In this document: positions 43,419 through 51,351 of the stretch, piece after piece
Layout: the number at the start of each line of letters is the position of its first letter
Numbering within the stretch: position 1 is the stretch's first letter
Source of the DNA: Cnuibacter physcomitrellae
GTDB lineage: Bacteria; Actinomycetota; Actinomycetes; Actinomycetales; Microbacteriaceae
NCBI RefSeq assembly: GCF_014640535.1
Contig: NZ_BMHD01000003.1
Coordinates: 89,116-153,115 of the forward strand
Length of the DNA: 64,000 bases
Reading direction: 5' to 3'
Notes under the pieces: model-generated
The model's database searches: none
What the model saw: only the letters and a program-made list of their open reading frames with translations
What the model was told of the DNA's origin: nothing
Made by a program: the position numbers and the translations under genes

Positions 43419-44420
43419 TCAGCGCTCCCGCTCGGGAACGTCAGCCAAGTCGAGCTCGGGTCGAGCTCGCAGGTAGCGGACGGCGTGCCGGAAGGATCGT
43501 CCGGACCAGGCGACGTCGGCGGAGATCTCGACCACGATCGGCTCGACGAGAGTGAGGTCGACGAGCTCGCGGCCGCTGTTGCCGAATCGGTCCAGGGCGC
43601 CGGGCTTGATCTGTGCCGGCCAGGGATGCCCCTCCCCCACCGCTGGCCGTAGCAAGCGGCCGAGGCCACGGGCCGGCGCCGCGCGCAGCGGCGTGCTGCG
43701 GCCCACGATCCGCAGCTCTCCATCGACGGGCAGGCCGACGACGAGCTCCTGGGGCTGGCGGAGAGTGCCGATGACGGCGGCGCAGATCACGTCGAGGGTG
43801 TCGCGGTGCTTGACCTTCACCCACTGCCGCACTCCCCCGCTGTACCGGTCTCCGGCGCCCTTGATGACGAGTCCCTCGATCCCTGCCGTGTGCAGCTGCT
43901 CGAACCAGGCCACCGCCTCGCCGTAGTCGGTGGTGGCGGGCGAGAGATTCAGGGGCGGGGCCCAGTCTTGGGCGAGCTGCTCGAGCAGGGCTCGGCGGTC
44001 GCGGAGCGGTAGCGAGCGTGCGTCATGGTCGTCGACGGCGAGAAGGTCGAACGCGGCATAGGACGCCGGCCGCTGGTGGGCGAGGCGCTGCACCGCGGCA
44101 GGGCTGGTGGTGAGCCGCTTCTGCAGCGCGTCGAAGTCCAGCCTGTCCTCGGACCACACGACAGCTTCGCCGTCGACGACGTACCCGTGGGGCAGCTGCT
44201 CCTCCGCGGCCGCCGCGAGGTCCGGGAAGTGCCGAGTGAGGTCCTTGCCCTGACGCGACCACAGCGTCACGTCGGCGGCGCGGACGATGACGAGGCGGAA
44301 CCCGTCCCATTTGGGCTCGTACAGGCTCCCACCCGGCAGAGCGCCCGGCCCCGGGATCGTGTCGGCCAGGCGGGCCAGAGCAACCTCAGGCGGGCGCAGC
44401 CCTGCCGGAAGGTCGCTCAT
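43419..44420 (-). CDS. ATP-dependent DNA ligase (LigC-like)
   Basis: A 333-residue ligase. The adenylation lysine is in LYEPKWDGFRLV (KxDG, about residue 39), with YVVDGEAVVW (motif III), AAFDLLAVD and EGLVIKGAGDRYSGG (motif IV), and VKVKHRDTLDV (motif V), followed by an OB-fold domain. Its size and lack of extra domains fit the LigC group of actinobacterial repair and non-homologous end-joining ligases. It converges with the SRAP gene, so two DNA-damage-tolerance genes are side by side. It is probably followed in the same direction by nothing; the DUF2188 gene lies just upstream. Confidence 0.9.
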   Translation of the reverse strand: MSDLPAGLRPPEVALARLADTIPGPGALPGGSLYEPKWDGFRLVIVRAADVTLWSRQGKDLTRHFPDLAAAAEEQLPHGYVVDGEAVVWSEDRLDFDALQKRLTTSPAAVQRLAHQRPASYAAFDLLAVDDHDARSLPLRDRRALLEQLAQDWAPPLNLSPATTDYGEAVAWFEQLHTAGIEGLVIKGAGDRYSGGVRQWVKVKHRDTLDVICAAVIGTLRQPQELVVGLPVDGELRIVGRSTPLRAAPARGLGRLLRPAVGEGHPWPAQIKPGALDRFGNSGRELVDLTLVEPIVVEISADVAWSGRSFRHAVRYLRARPELDLADVPERER

Positions 44421-44429
44421 GGCCGCGTC

Positions 44430-44786
44430 TCAGCCGGGGACGTTGCGGGGGTCGTGGCCGTAGGAGTTCCTCTCCCCGATCTGCCCGTTCTCGTTCCGGA
44501 TAATGTGCTCCCGCTGCAGCCGACGGGCCTGCTCCCGGCCCGCTTCGGTGGCCTCGCACTTGGTCTTGAACGAGCCGCTAGTGCCCTTCTCCCCCTCGAT
44601 CCGGTTGTGCCACTGGCCGTCCTGGTGGAAGGTCTCGACATCTCCTGCAGGCATGATCACTCCGTCCTGTACCATCCGTCGACGAAGCCACCGAGACGAC
44701 CGGAACGCGCGATATTCGTCGCGCTCGCTCGCGATCCCGACAACCACAGCTGCCGCCAGGATCGCCGCCCCGAGGACCCATCCCAT
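44430..44786 (-). CDS. DUF2188-like small protein with N-terminal membrane segment
   Basis: A 118-residue protein. A hydrophobic N-terminus (GWVLGAAILAAAVVVGIAS) is followed by a hydrophilic part resembling DUF2188 proteins (DGQWHNRIEGEKG, then ATEAGREQARRLQREH and the end GRNSYGHDPRNVPG-like IGERNSYGHDP). The C-terminal part from about MPAGDVETFHQ could be the true protein with a start inside the frame. It is 9 bp upstream of the ligase gene in the same direction. Function unknown. Confidence 0.6.
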   Translation of the reverse strand: MGWVLGAAILAAAVVVGIASERDEYRAFRSSRWLRRRMVQDGVIMPAGDVETFHQDGQWHNRIEGEKGTSGSFKTKCEATEAGREQARRLQREHIIRNENGQIGERNSYGHDPRNVPG

Positions 44787-44849
44787 GAGCGCGAACCTAC
44801 GCCCACACCGCCTCGCTCATGACCCCCTCGCCACCGGGACCCGAGACGG

Positions 44850-45095
44850 CTACTGTTCCGCGAGATCCTCAAGGAACTCCCGCCACCGCACATCAGCCGC
44901 AGCGCCGAACTCGAACCGACCCAACCACGCACCAAACGCCGGTGCCCCCACGAGCTTGATCTCCACCCTCAGGACGTGATGGGTGCCATCGTTCTGCACC
45001 TTCGGAACGAGCGACACCACATGCTCGGGATTGATCCACATCCGAGCACTGCCGGCAGGACCATCCCGATCCGGTAGGGGCACGAACCGCGGCAT
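44850..45095 (-). CDS. Hypothetical protein
   Basis: An 81-residue protein (MPRFVPLPDRDGPAGSARMW start) predicted to be a small beta-rich cytosolic domain (INPEHVVSLVPKV, LRVEIKLVGAPAF). The start at 45095 is chosen because the upstream extension is poor in coding character. No family is recognised. It may form a small operon with the frameshifted gene just upstream. Confidence 0.5.
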   Translation of the reverse strand: MPRFVPLPDRDGPAGSARMWINPEHVVSLVPKVQNDGTHHVLRVEIKLVGAPAFGAWLGRFEFGAAADVRWREFLEDLAEQ

Positions 45096-45142
45096 ACCGC
45101 CCACTGTGGCGCGCCACCACTCCCCCAGGCAAGAAGAAGCTC

Positions 45143-45282
45143 TCACTCCGTGCGGCGGACCGAGAGGACCTCGTAGCCGGCGGGGACCTGAGCCAGGGCC
45201 GCCAGCTTCGCGGCCTCGTACTCAACGCCCTCCCCGTGCGTTCCTCGGTCTCAGACGGTCGAATCACGATCGTGACCTTCAC
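45143..45282 (-). pseudogene. Frameshifted small gene (about 46 codons)
   Basis: A GTG at 45282, with GGGAGG at good spacing, opens KVTIVIRPSETEER. In a different frame the sequence continues GEGVEYEAAKLAALAQVPAG, then YEVLSVRRTE and a stop at 45143. The two parts together look like one small protein, so a single-base frameshift near 45235 is likely. Alternatively the first frame continues through the next gene, which looks non-coding. No family is recognised. Confidence 0.45.
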
Positions 45283-46072
45283 AGATACCTCCCCTGGCTC
45301 GTAACCTCGCCTGCAGGGCGCGCCGCATTCCTATCCATGGCCGCGACGCGCCGCTCTCCCCCGCCCTCGCCGGGGGTCCTTTCCGGCCGCTTGACCGCCC
45401 CGAGCTGCGCGTCCTCTCCTTCCCGATCAATCAGATCGAATTGTGAGAGAGGAGCTCGATTCGCGCGGCTTCTGCGGTAAGTTCTCCAAATTCCGTGTGC
45501 CAGCCCGGCCGCTACCACCTCCCCCTCCCCGCTCCTTTTTCGACGGACTTGACGACTTCTGAAATGGTGACGATTGGGTCGTCAGGGTCAAGCGCGATCC
45601 CCAGGCGTCCGGTGGGTTGATTTGCGACCCGAGATCGCGGTGGGCTTCACTCGAACGTATGTTCCATGACCTGCCTCGGCTAGGACTACGCGAGGAGCGG
45701 CTCGCTGCGAGCTGGCCCCTCTGGCACGCCACAGAAGGCCCTTGTGGGTCGTCGAGACCCCTCTGTCGCCGCTTTGGTCGCGCCGCTTCGGTTCGTCGAT
45801 TCTCGGCGATTTCGCCCATTTCCGCCGTTCTCTGCCGCTTGCTTGCAATACTGGTTAAGGATGCATTACTGGTTTTGATTTCATATCCAGGTTCGATTGC
45901 ATTCCGTTTTTGAAAGCAATGTAGAAGCTATTCGGCGATGCATGCAACACTTGCATTTCTTGCCTTACCAGCTTTTCGGGCAAAGTCAGCAACGCTTGCT
46001 ATGCTGGTAACACCCGCTTTACCAGCGTTGTTTGCATTTCGCGTCGATGTAGGCGACAGGAGAGGAATCCGA
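45283..46072. other. 790-bp region without a convincing gene; AT-richer right half upstream of parA
   Basis: No open frame here has a good start and coding character. GC falls clearly after about 45830. A TCGAAC-GTAT-GTTCCA element at 45651-45666 resembles a LexA box, but no gene follows it. A short inverted repeat, GACGA-ttggg-TCGTC, is at 45569-45583. The right end holds the repeats described separately upstream of parA. The region may contain decayed gene fragments. Confidence 0.6.
45847..46040. repeat. TTACCAG repeats upstream of parA, candidate centromere/operator
   Basis: ACTGGT occurs at 45850 and 45869, TTACCAGC at 45965-45972 and 46019-46026, and the inverse GCTGGTAA at 46003-46010; TTGCATTTC occurs twice, at 45951 and 46032. 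These direct and inverted repeats lie in AT-richer DNA directly before parA. They are candidate binding sites for the ParB-like protein (parS) or for ParA autoregulation. Translating through them gives the long hydrophobic N-terminal extension of the parA frame, which is therefore not used. Confidence 0.55.
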
Positions 46073-47041
46073 GTGCCCGAGATAGATGATCGCCAAGCAC
46101 TGCAACGAGTCGTAGCGGTTATCAACAACAAGGGCGGTGTCGGTAAGACAACGCTAGCCGCGAACCTCGGTGGTTTGCTCGCGGCGTCTGGTTGGCGGGT
46201 CTTGATCGTCGACCTTGACCCACAAGGCAATCTGGGCCTGGATCTGGGATACCGGGGGACACCTCAGGATGACGACGGTCGCGCCCTGTTCACCTCGCTC
46301 GTCCTGGGCAGCGAGATGTCGACCGTCTCGGTGCGAGACAACCTGGACGTAGTTATCGGTGGAAGCATGTTGGAGCAGGCCGCGGCGGCGCTCTCCTCGG
46401 GCGCTGCAAGCCGGCAGGCGGACTCTCGCCTCACCGTCGCAAACGCTCTAGCGCCGTTGGCTGCCAACTACGACATCATTCTCCTCGACTGCCCTCCGAG
46501 TAGCGACATCATTCAATCGGCTGCGGTCGTCGCGTCCCGTTATGTCCTCGTGCCAGTCAAGACCGACCGGGCCAGCCTTGAGGGCCTCGCTCTTACAGCT
46601 TCGCGTCTGAGTGAGGTCATCGATCTCAATCCCCAGATTGACTTGCTCGGCATTGTGCTCTTCGCTACCGGAACGAGCGCGATGAAGGTTCGAAACGACT
46701 TTGTCTCGCAAATCGTATCGGTCCTCGTTTCTGACGACGCCGGCCCAGACGAAGTCAAGGACGCTCATGAACGGGTGTTTGCCTCCTTCGTCCGTCATGC
46801 CGAGGCTACGGCGAATTCAGCTCGGGATAAGGGACTTCTCGTTCATGAGCTCGACGCGAAGGTTCAGCGAGGGCCGAAGTGGTACGAGCGCCTGAGGACG
46901 GGGGAGCCGATTGAGCGGATTGGGCCGGCCTCGGCTAAGAGCGTGGCCGACGACTTGCAGGCAGTCACCAAGGAGTTTGTTGAACGACTGACAGCGATGG
47001 AGCAGCAGTCAGAGACCGAAGGAGCTACTCATGGCAGATGA
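46073..47041 (+). CDS. parA: ParA family plasmid partition ATPase
   Basis: A 322-residue deviant Walker ATPase. It has VVAVINNKGGVGKTTLAANL (residues 14-33), the Walker A' region LIVDLDPQGNLGLDLG and the later ILLDCPPSSD. It segregates plasmid copies with its partner centromere-binding protein. The GTG at 46073 has AGGAGAGG upstream and starts just before the ATPase domain; the longer frame from 45938 would translate the repeat region. It overlaps the parB-like gene by 11 bp. Confidence 0.94.
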   Translation: MPEIDDRQALQRVVAVINNKGGVGKTTLAANLGGLLAASGWRVLIVDLDPQGNLGLDLGYRGTPQDDDGRALFTSLVLGSEMSTVSVRDNLDVVIGGSMLEQAAAALSSGAASRQADSRLTVANALAPLAANYDIILLDCPPSSDIIQSAAVVASRYVLVPVKTDRASLEGLALTASRLSEVIDLNPQIDLLGIVLFATGTSAMKVRNDFVSQIVSVLVSDDAGPDEVKDAHERVFASFVRHAEATANSARDKGLLVHELDAKVQRGPKWYERLRTGEPIERIGPASAKSVADDLQAVTKEFVERLTAMEQQSETEGATHGR

Positions 47042-47570
47042 CGTGGAGCCTGTTGCGAATCGGTTCGTTGGAGGCCCTCCGCCGCGGAAGGCGACAGGTC
47101 TGCTGACGCGCAACCGGCGACCTGCTCCATCGCCTGTAGTGACCGATGAAGTAACTGCGGCCGCTGCGCCCGCGACGCATCAAGCTCAAGGCGCCGTGGC
47201 GACAGAGAAGCAGCGGACCGCACTTCCGGAAGCCCCGCTCACTCAGCCCGCCGCCTCACCTCCTCGGCCAACTGCACAGGCGCCTGCCTGGACAGACCCC
47301 CCCGTGCGCAATATCCAAGCCCCGGATGAGCCCGTGCCGCCCGCCCACGCGGCGGTGACGAAGATCACATGGCAGTTGCCGCTGGATCTTCGTGAACGGG
47401 CTCGAGCAATGTTCAAGGCCACGCGAGTTCAAGAAGGCGACGAGAGCTGGGGCGCCATGCTCACGGCTCTACTCGAGGCGGAGTGCCGGCGACGAGAGGA
47501 GCTCTACAACGGGGGTGTGCCCTACACGCGGTCCAGCACGAATCTTCCACCTGGTCGGCCTCTTCAATAG
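47031..47570 (+). CDS. ParB-like partition partner
   Basis: A 179-residue protein. The N-terminal two-thirds are Ala/Pro-rich and probably disordered, starting MADDVEPVANRFVGGPPPRK with a short basic KATGLLTRNRR stretch; the C-terminal part (TWQLPLDLRERARAMFKATR, then EGDESWGAMLTALLEAECRR) is the conserved helical domain of small ParB-like proteins encoded after parA on actinobacterial plasmids. It likely binds the centromere and stimulates ParA through its N-terminus. It is translationally coupled to parA. Confidence 0.8.
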   Translation: MADDVEPVANRFVGGPPPRKATGLLTRNRRPAPSPVVTDEVTAAAAPATHQAQGAVATEKQRTALPEAPLTQPAASPPRPTAQAPAWTDPPVRNIQAPDEPVPPAHAAVTKITWQLPLDLRERARAMFKATRVQEGDESWGAMLTALLEAECRRREELYNGGVPYTRSSTNLPPGRPLQ

Positions 47571-47585
47571 ATCCGTTCGACACGC

Positions 47586-47650
47586 TCTAGAAAGCAGCAG
47601 AGAACCCGCTGTCGACACGATAATTCCTCTAGACACTAGCTAGCTAGCTA
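47586..47650. repeat. CTAG-rich cluster upstream of the RHH gene
   Basis: Five CTAG tetramers occur within about 60 bp: in TCTAGA at 47586-47591 and 47628-47633, and three in tandem in CTAGCTAGCTAGCTA at 47636-47650. The tract ends three bases before the ribosome-binding site of the RHH gene. It is a candidate operator for that protein or a second partition site. Confidence 0.6.
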
Positions 47651-47666
47651 CAGGGAGGTCTTTCCG

Positions 47667-47849
47667 TTGCCGAGCCGGACAAGCAAGCGTCAGCACGAAG
47701 CGACTATCCAGATGAACACTCGCGTATCTCCTGAGTGTCGTGAGGTCCTGGACTCCGCGATCGAGGTGCATGGCCTGAGCCTTCGGCAGGCGGTCGAGAT
47801 GGCGATCATGGAAAAGTGGGGTCAGAACGTGGAAGCAGGCTCTCGATGA
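47667..47849 (+). CDS. Small RHH-type protein, putative copy-number or rep regulator
   Basis: A 60-residue protein starting with TTG after GGGAGG. The layout is that of a ribbon-helix-helix regulator: a basic N-terminus and strand (EATIQMNTRVSPECREVLD) and two helices (LSLRQAVEMAIMEKWG). Its stop overlaps the repA start (ATGA), so it is translated with repA and placed to regulate it. The CTAG-rich tract upstream is its likely binding site. Confidence 0.7.
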   Translation: MPSRTSKRQHEATIQMNTRVSPECREVLDSAIEVHGLSLRQAVEMAIMEKWGQNVEAGSR

Positions 47850-48790
47850 GTTCTGCCTTTAACGAAGATGATCAGCCCGGAGGGGATCCACGGGTCGGGC
47901 GGGACCATCAGAAGGCGCTTGCGTATGCAGCGGCCCAAGAGTTGTCCGAGAGCGATCCTCTAGTTGGATATAGCGCAAGGGTTTGGGCCCAGGTGTCGCT
48001 GCCGTATCGCGATCCGGGGAATGTGAACTACTGGGAGCGTCGGAATGGACCCGTCACGTTGACGATGCGTCCGGCACTTCTGACGGCTCTCGACGGGTCG
48101 CGTTACGAGGGGTTTGCCTACGGTTTGTTGCCCCGCCATGCTCTGACGTGGATTGCTACTGAGGCCGTTCAGACCCAGAGCCCGGTGCTCCAGTTGGGGT
48201 CAAGCATGTCCTCGTTCATGCAGAAGATCGGGCTGGCCAAGGGAGGTCGAGACGCTAAGCGTTTGACGGATCAGCTGCAGCGGCTGTTCGGCTCTCAGCT
48301 CCAGGTCCGTGGGTTGGCGATGACGGATTCGGGGTATGGCGAGAAGTCTCAGTACTTCCAGATTGCTGATGCGGTTCAGTTGTGGTTCTCAAATGATGAC
48401 GAGTTGCAGGGCACTCGGGGGTTGTGGGCGTCGACGGTGACGCTTTCAGATCAGTTCTTCCGGTCGATTGTTGATGCGCCCATTCCGGTGAATCTTGAGG
48501 CGATGAAGGCTCTCGGGGCCTCTCCAATGCGCCTGGATATCTATCTGTGGGCGACGTATCGGGCGCACACGCTTGAGACCACGGCGAGGGTGACGTGGGC
48601 GGAGCTGAATCAGCAGTTCGGTGGTCAGTACGGTTCGCTGAGGCAGTTCAAGGCTCAGTTCGTGAAGAACCTGCGTGAGGTCCAGATTGTCTATCCGGAG
48701 CTCAGGGTAGAGGTGACAGGAGAACATCTCGTTCTTCGGCCATCGCGTCCGCATGCGGCCGAGCCTAAACGGCGTGCCGAGCTGATCTAG
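47846..48790 (+). CDS. repA: Plasmid replication initiator RepA (RepA_C-like)
   Basis: A 314-residue initiator resembling the RepA_C family of actinobacterial and proteobacterial plasmids. Diagnostic stretches are LPYRDPGNVNYWERRNGPVT, LPRHALTWIATEAVQTQSP, LQLGSSMSSFMQKIGLAKGG and QLQRLFGSQLQV. A later LGASPMRLDIYLWATYRAHT is the usual second conserved region. ATG 47846 overlaps the RHH stop; GTG 47816 is possible but less likely. Iterons begin 10 bp after its stop. It should bind the iterons and recruit the replisome. Confidence 0.88.
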   Translation: MSSAFNEDDQPGGDPRVGRDHQKALAYAAAQELSESDPLVGYSARVWAQVSLPYRDPGNVNYWERRNGPVTLTMRPALLTALDGSRYEGFAYGLLPRHALTWIATEAVQTQSPVLQLGSSMSSFMQKIGLAKGGRDAKRLTDQLQRLFGSQLQVRGLAMTDSGYGEKSQYFQIADAVQLWFSNDDELQGTRGLWASTVTLSDQFFRSIVDAPIPVNLEAMKALGASPMRLDIYLWATYRAHTLETTARVTWAELNQQFGGQYGSLRQFKAQFVKNLREVQIVYPELRVEVTGEHLVLRPSRPHAAEPKRRAELI

Positions 48791-48799
48791 CCGCTGGGG

Positions 48800-49004
48800 T
48801 GTCACCAGATACCCATCTTTGCACTGGTGTCACCAAAGACCCCCGCCTTTGCTGCCGCTGACACGATCAGCGCCCCCTGTCACCAAACACCCACCGAGAA
48901 CGACTCACCGTCACCGCCTCCGGCCCGCCCACCCGCACAGCAGGGGCAGGCGGCGCGGCCACTTGCCAGTGGGTAGTCGGTGACGACGATGGGTAGTTGG
49001 TGAC
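48800..49004. repeat. Iteron cluster 1, putative replication origin
   Basis: Three copies in one orientation (TGTCACCAGATACCCAT at 48800, TGTCACCAAAGACCCCC at 48828, TGTCACCAAACACCCAC at 48878) face two in the other (GTGGGTAGTCGGTGAC at 48969, ATGGGTAGTTGGTGAC at 48989). The last copy ends one base before the stop of the leftward primase-like gene. Iterons directly after a RepA_C-type gene are a strong sign of the plasmid origin. No clear AT-rich unwinding element is seen. Confidence 0.82.
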
Positions 49005-49005
49005 G

Positions 49006-50949
49006 CTACGCGGCCACGTCCCCGAGTTTCCATCGGCTGGTGGGGGAGAGGACGCCAGCGTCGACGTAGGTCCGTGCTGTGCGGTGATCCGCGCGTCCTA
49101 CCGTATCGCGTGGATATCGCGGCCAATTTCGCTCCCCACCCTCATCTGCGGTGAAGAGCAGCCGGCTGGTGACGTGGTGTCTTCGAGGTCGTTGGCGTGG
49201 CTGGCTCGTCATAGTCGCATATTCCGCCAGCCACCAGGCCCACTGTTCTCGCTCCCTACGATAACGCTCAGCGCGGGCCTGAAGCGTGCCCCTGATGCCG
49301 AGCTGACGCGCGACGGTGTCGCGCCGATCCTGTCTAGATCGTGCCCATCCGGTGGAGCGCTTGACGACAAGCCTCGCCGAGCGCAGTAGTCCCAGCGCGC
49401 GGCTTGCAGTGCGGGGGTCCAGCCCCAGGGTGGAGGCGAGTGTGTCTTTGGTGACGCTTCGATCGATTGAACGCAGATGGGCGTAGACCATGCCGGTGCG
49501 GTGGCCGAAGCCGGCGCGTGTAAAGAGGTCGTGGCGCTGGTCTGTCAAAAGATCGGTGAGTTGTTGTGCGATGACGCTGCGTGCCGTGAAGAGTTCGGTG
49601 GGGGGGCGGGGGTTCTTAAATGGCTGTGACCGGACGTTGCCTGACGATGTGGAAAATCGGTGCGAGAGCTCGAATTCTGCAGCGTTGGGGCCGTCGGTGG
49701 GGTGCACTTTGGTGATCCATCCGTTGTCCACAAGGGTGCGGAGTGCTGTAGCCGCGGTGGTTCTCCCGATGCCTGCGAGTAGTCCGAGGTCTCGGATTGA
49801 GGCCGCGACTGTGGTCTTGCCGGTTTGGACCATGAGGTGGGCCAGGGCGATGAGGACGCTGCGTTGGTTTGCTGCGGCTTCGGTGCGGGTCCAGCGGCCG
49901 GGGCTGGTGTGGAGGGTGTTGAGGAGGGTTTGGGTGCGGTCTAGGAGCTCGCTGAGGTCTGACAGGTCGCGGGGTTCGCTGTTTTGCGGGGTTGTGCTGT
50001 GCAGCTGGGCGATGCCTAGTGCTTTGAGCCATTGCCGGTGTAGTCGTTCGGTTGCTTCGCTGGTGGAGCGGGGTCGGCGGGTGCCGCGTCCGGTGTTCTT
50101 GGTGCGGTAGTGCTCCATGCCGGGTGCGGTACGTGCGGCGTGTTCGACGTCGCGGAGGCTCCAGCCGGCGCTGGCGGCGGCGAGTAGGCACATGAAGGCG
50201 GTCCAGCTGGGGTTTGTTCCGCCCCGGGTTGTGGCCATGTGGGCTTTTCCCCAGCGGCTGAGTGTGCGGTGGGGGTTGTGGTTGCTTGTGGGGCCTGAGG
50301 GTGAGCTATCGGCGGGGTGGCTGGCTGGTGCGGTGGCGCGCAGGAGTTCTGTGAGCGCGTCGAGTTGTTGCGGGTCCGCCGCTGGCTCGAGGAGGGCGTG
50401 TGGGGTGCCGTGGAGGATGCGGGAGTGGCTGCCGTTGCGGTGGGGGGAGAGTGGTGGTCTTGCGGCGCCTTCGCGGGGGTTGAGGAGCATGCCGTGGTCG
50501 AGGGTGCGGTAGTGGGCTCGTGCGGCGATGGCGAGGGCTGCGGTTTGGGCGCTGCTGTATCCGCCCGCGGGCGCGATCCAGAGGTGGCGGCCGCCGCTGC
50601 TGGATGATTCGCAGAGTACGTGGGGGATACCGAGTGTGGTGAGGTGTGCGGCGAGAGCCTCGCTGTCTTCGACGGCCGCGTCGTCGTCGGTCTTGGCGTC
50701 GAAGTCGAAGCAGAGCTGCTTGAAGGTGCCGTCCGTGTCGGCGAGCCTCATGCACCAGGGAGTGCTGGGGGCCTGGGTGCTGAGCGTGTGTAGGTGCGGG
50801 TAGGCGTTGATGTGAAGGCCGCCGTCTGCTTCCCGAACCATGGTTCGGACGCTGTCGCGTGGGCTGATTCGGCGGGTGAGTTGCCATGCGTCGTGGGTAT
50901 TGAGTGACGCGTGGGTGTCTGGTGACGGTGCGTGGGTGTTTGGTGACAC
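49006..50949 (-). CDS. Primase-polymerase (AEP)-like replication protein with winged-helix C-terminus
   Basis: A 647-residue protein. Residues about 30-190 resemble an archaeo-eukaryotic primase fold: the metal-binding hhDhD is CFDFDAK (80-86), a histidine follows in GGRHLW (119-124), and PREGAARPPLSPHRNGSHSR looks like the third conserved region. The remainder has winged-helix-like parts (IRDLGLLAGIGRTTAATALRT; TLASTLGLDPRTASRALGLL) and a basic C-terminus. GTG 50949 makes the first 20 residues a three-fold repeat encoded by iterons; ATG 50841 (M37) is an alternative start that excludes them. It probably primes plasmid replication or conjugative DNA. Confidence 0.78.
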   Translation of the reverse strand: MSPNTHAPSPDTHASLNTHDAWQLTRRISPRDSVRTMVREADGGLHINAYPHLHTLSTQAPSTPWCMRLADTDGTFKQLCFDFDAKTDDDAAVEDSEALAAHLTTLGIPHVLCESSSSGGRHLWIAPAGGYSSAQTAALAIAARAHYRTLDHGMLLNPREGAARPPLSPHRNGSHSRILHGTPHALLEPAADPQQLDALTELLRATAPASHPADSSPSGPTSNHNPHRTLSRWGKAHMATTRGGTNPSWTAFMCLLAAASAGWSLRDVEHAARTAPGMEHYRTKNTGRGTRRPRSTSEATERLHRQWLKALGIAQLHSTTPQNSEPRDLSDLSELLDRTQTLLNTLHTSPGRWTRTEAAANQRSVLIALAHLMVQTGKTTVAASIRDLGLLAGIGRTTAATALRTLVDNGWITKVHPTDGPNAAEFELSHRFSTSSGNVRSQPFKNPRPPTELFTARSVIAQQLTDLLTDQRHDLFTRAGFGHRTGMVYAHLRSIDRSVTKDTLASTLGLDPRTASRALGLLRSARLVVKRSTGWARSRQDRRDTVARQLGIRGTLQARAERYRREREQWAWWLAEYATMTSQPRQRPRRHHVTSRLLFTADEGGERNWPRYPRDTVGRADHRTARTYVDAGVLSPTSRWKLGDVAA

Positions 50950-51216
50950 GCCGTGAGGGTCTGCTGCTGCGACTGGTCGGCGAGCACGAGTTACGATGGG
51001 GTGTCTCCACTTCGGTGGGTACAGAAAATGGCCGGCACATGCCGGTTGTGTCAGCGGTCTCGGCCCGGGTAGTCGCCAAACTTGTGCGGGTCGGAGATCG
51101 TCGGAGAGTTTGGGCCCGTCGCGTGCGACGGGCCTTCTTCATTTGCGGGTCATGGGAGGGCCTCCCGACTGGTATTGCGTGCCTCAGCGGCGCCGTGGGT
51201 ATTTGGTGACACGCCG
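50893..51216. repeat. Iteron cluster 2, inside and upstream of the primase-like gene start
   Basis: Copies in one orientation: GTGGGTATTGAGTGAC at 50893, GTGGGTGTCTGGTGAC at 50911, GTGGGTGTTTGGTGACAC at 50932 and, further on, GTGGGTATTTGGTGACAC at 51195. The first three are spaced 18 and 21 bp, multiples of three, and encode the repeated SPNTHA/SPDTHA/SLNTHD N-terminus of the primase-like protein. The last two share 21 of 22 bases including the following GCCG. Confidence 0.85.
51113..51140 (+). terminator. Intrinsic terminator-like hairpin 1 (rightward)
   Basis: GGCCCGTCGC pairs with GCGACGGGCC (51113-51134), followed by TTCTTC. It faces right, opposite to the primase-like gene, within that gene's probable leader. 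No protein gene precedes it, so it would end a small RNA. The region 50950-51380 otherwise contains no convincing gene. Confidence 0.55.
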
Positions 51217-51351
51217 AAACTCTCAGACAGATCTGGCCATGGACTGCTTACGCTTTGAGACATAGAAAAGCCTCCCGTGAGGGCGGTGAATCTGAGGAGC
51301 TCGGAGCTTTCGTGCCGGCAAGCTTGGATAGCTCGAGCGAATGTGGGAGAC

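Noticed and set aside
45427..45848. Overlapping minus-strand frames of 86-130 codons
   Set aside because: No ribosome-binding site, low-complexity Ser/Arg composition and no recognisable domain.
45880..45910. GGTTCGATTGC resembling a tRNA T-loop
   Set aside because: No acceptor stem, anticodon arm or D-arm can be folded around it.
45938..46072. N-terminal hydrophobic extension of parA, possibly a membrane anchor
   Set aside because: It translates the repeat array; the GTG at 46073 has a strong ribosome-binding site and matches ParA N-termini.
50306..51142. A 278-codon minus-strand frame overlapping the primase-like gene
   Set aside because: Arg/Pro/His-rich shadow of the real frame, running through iterons and a hairpin.
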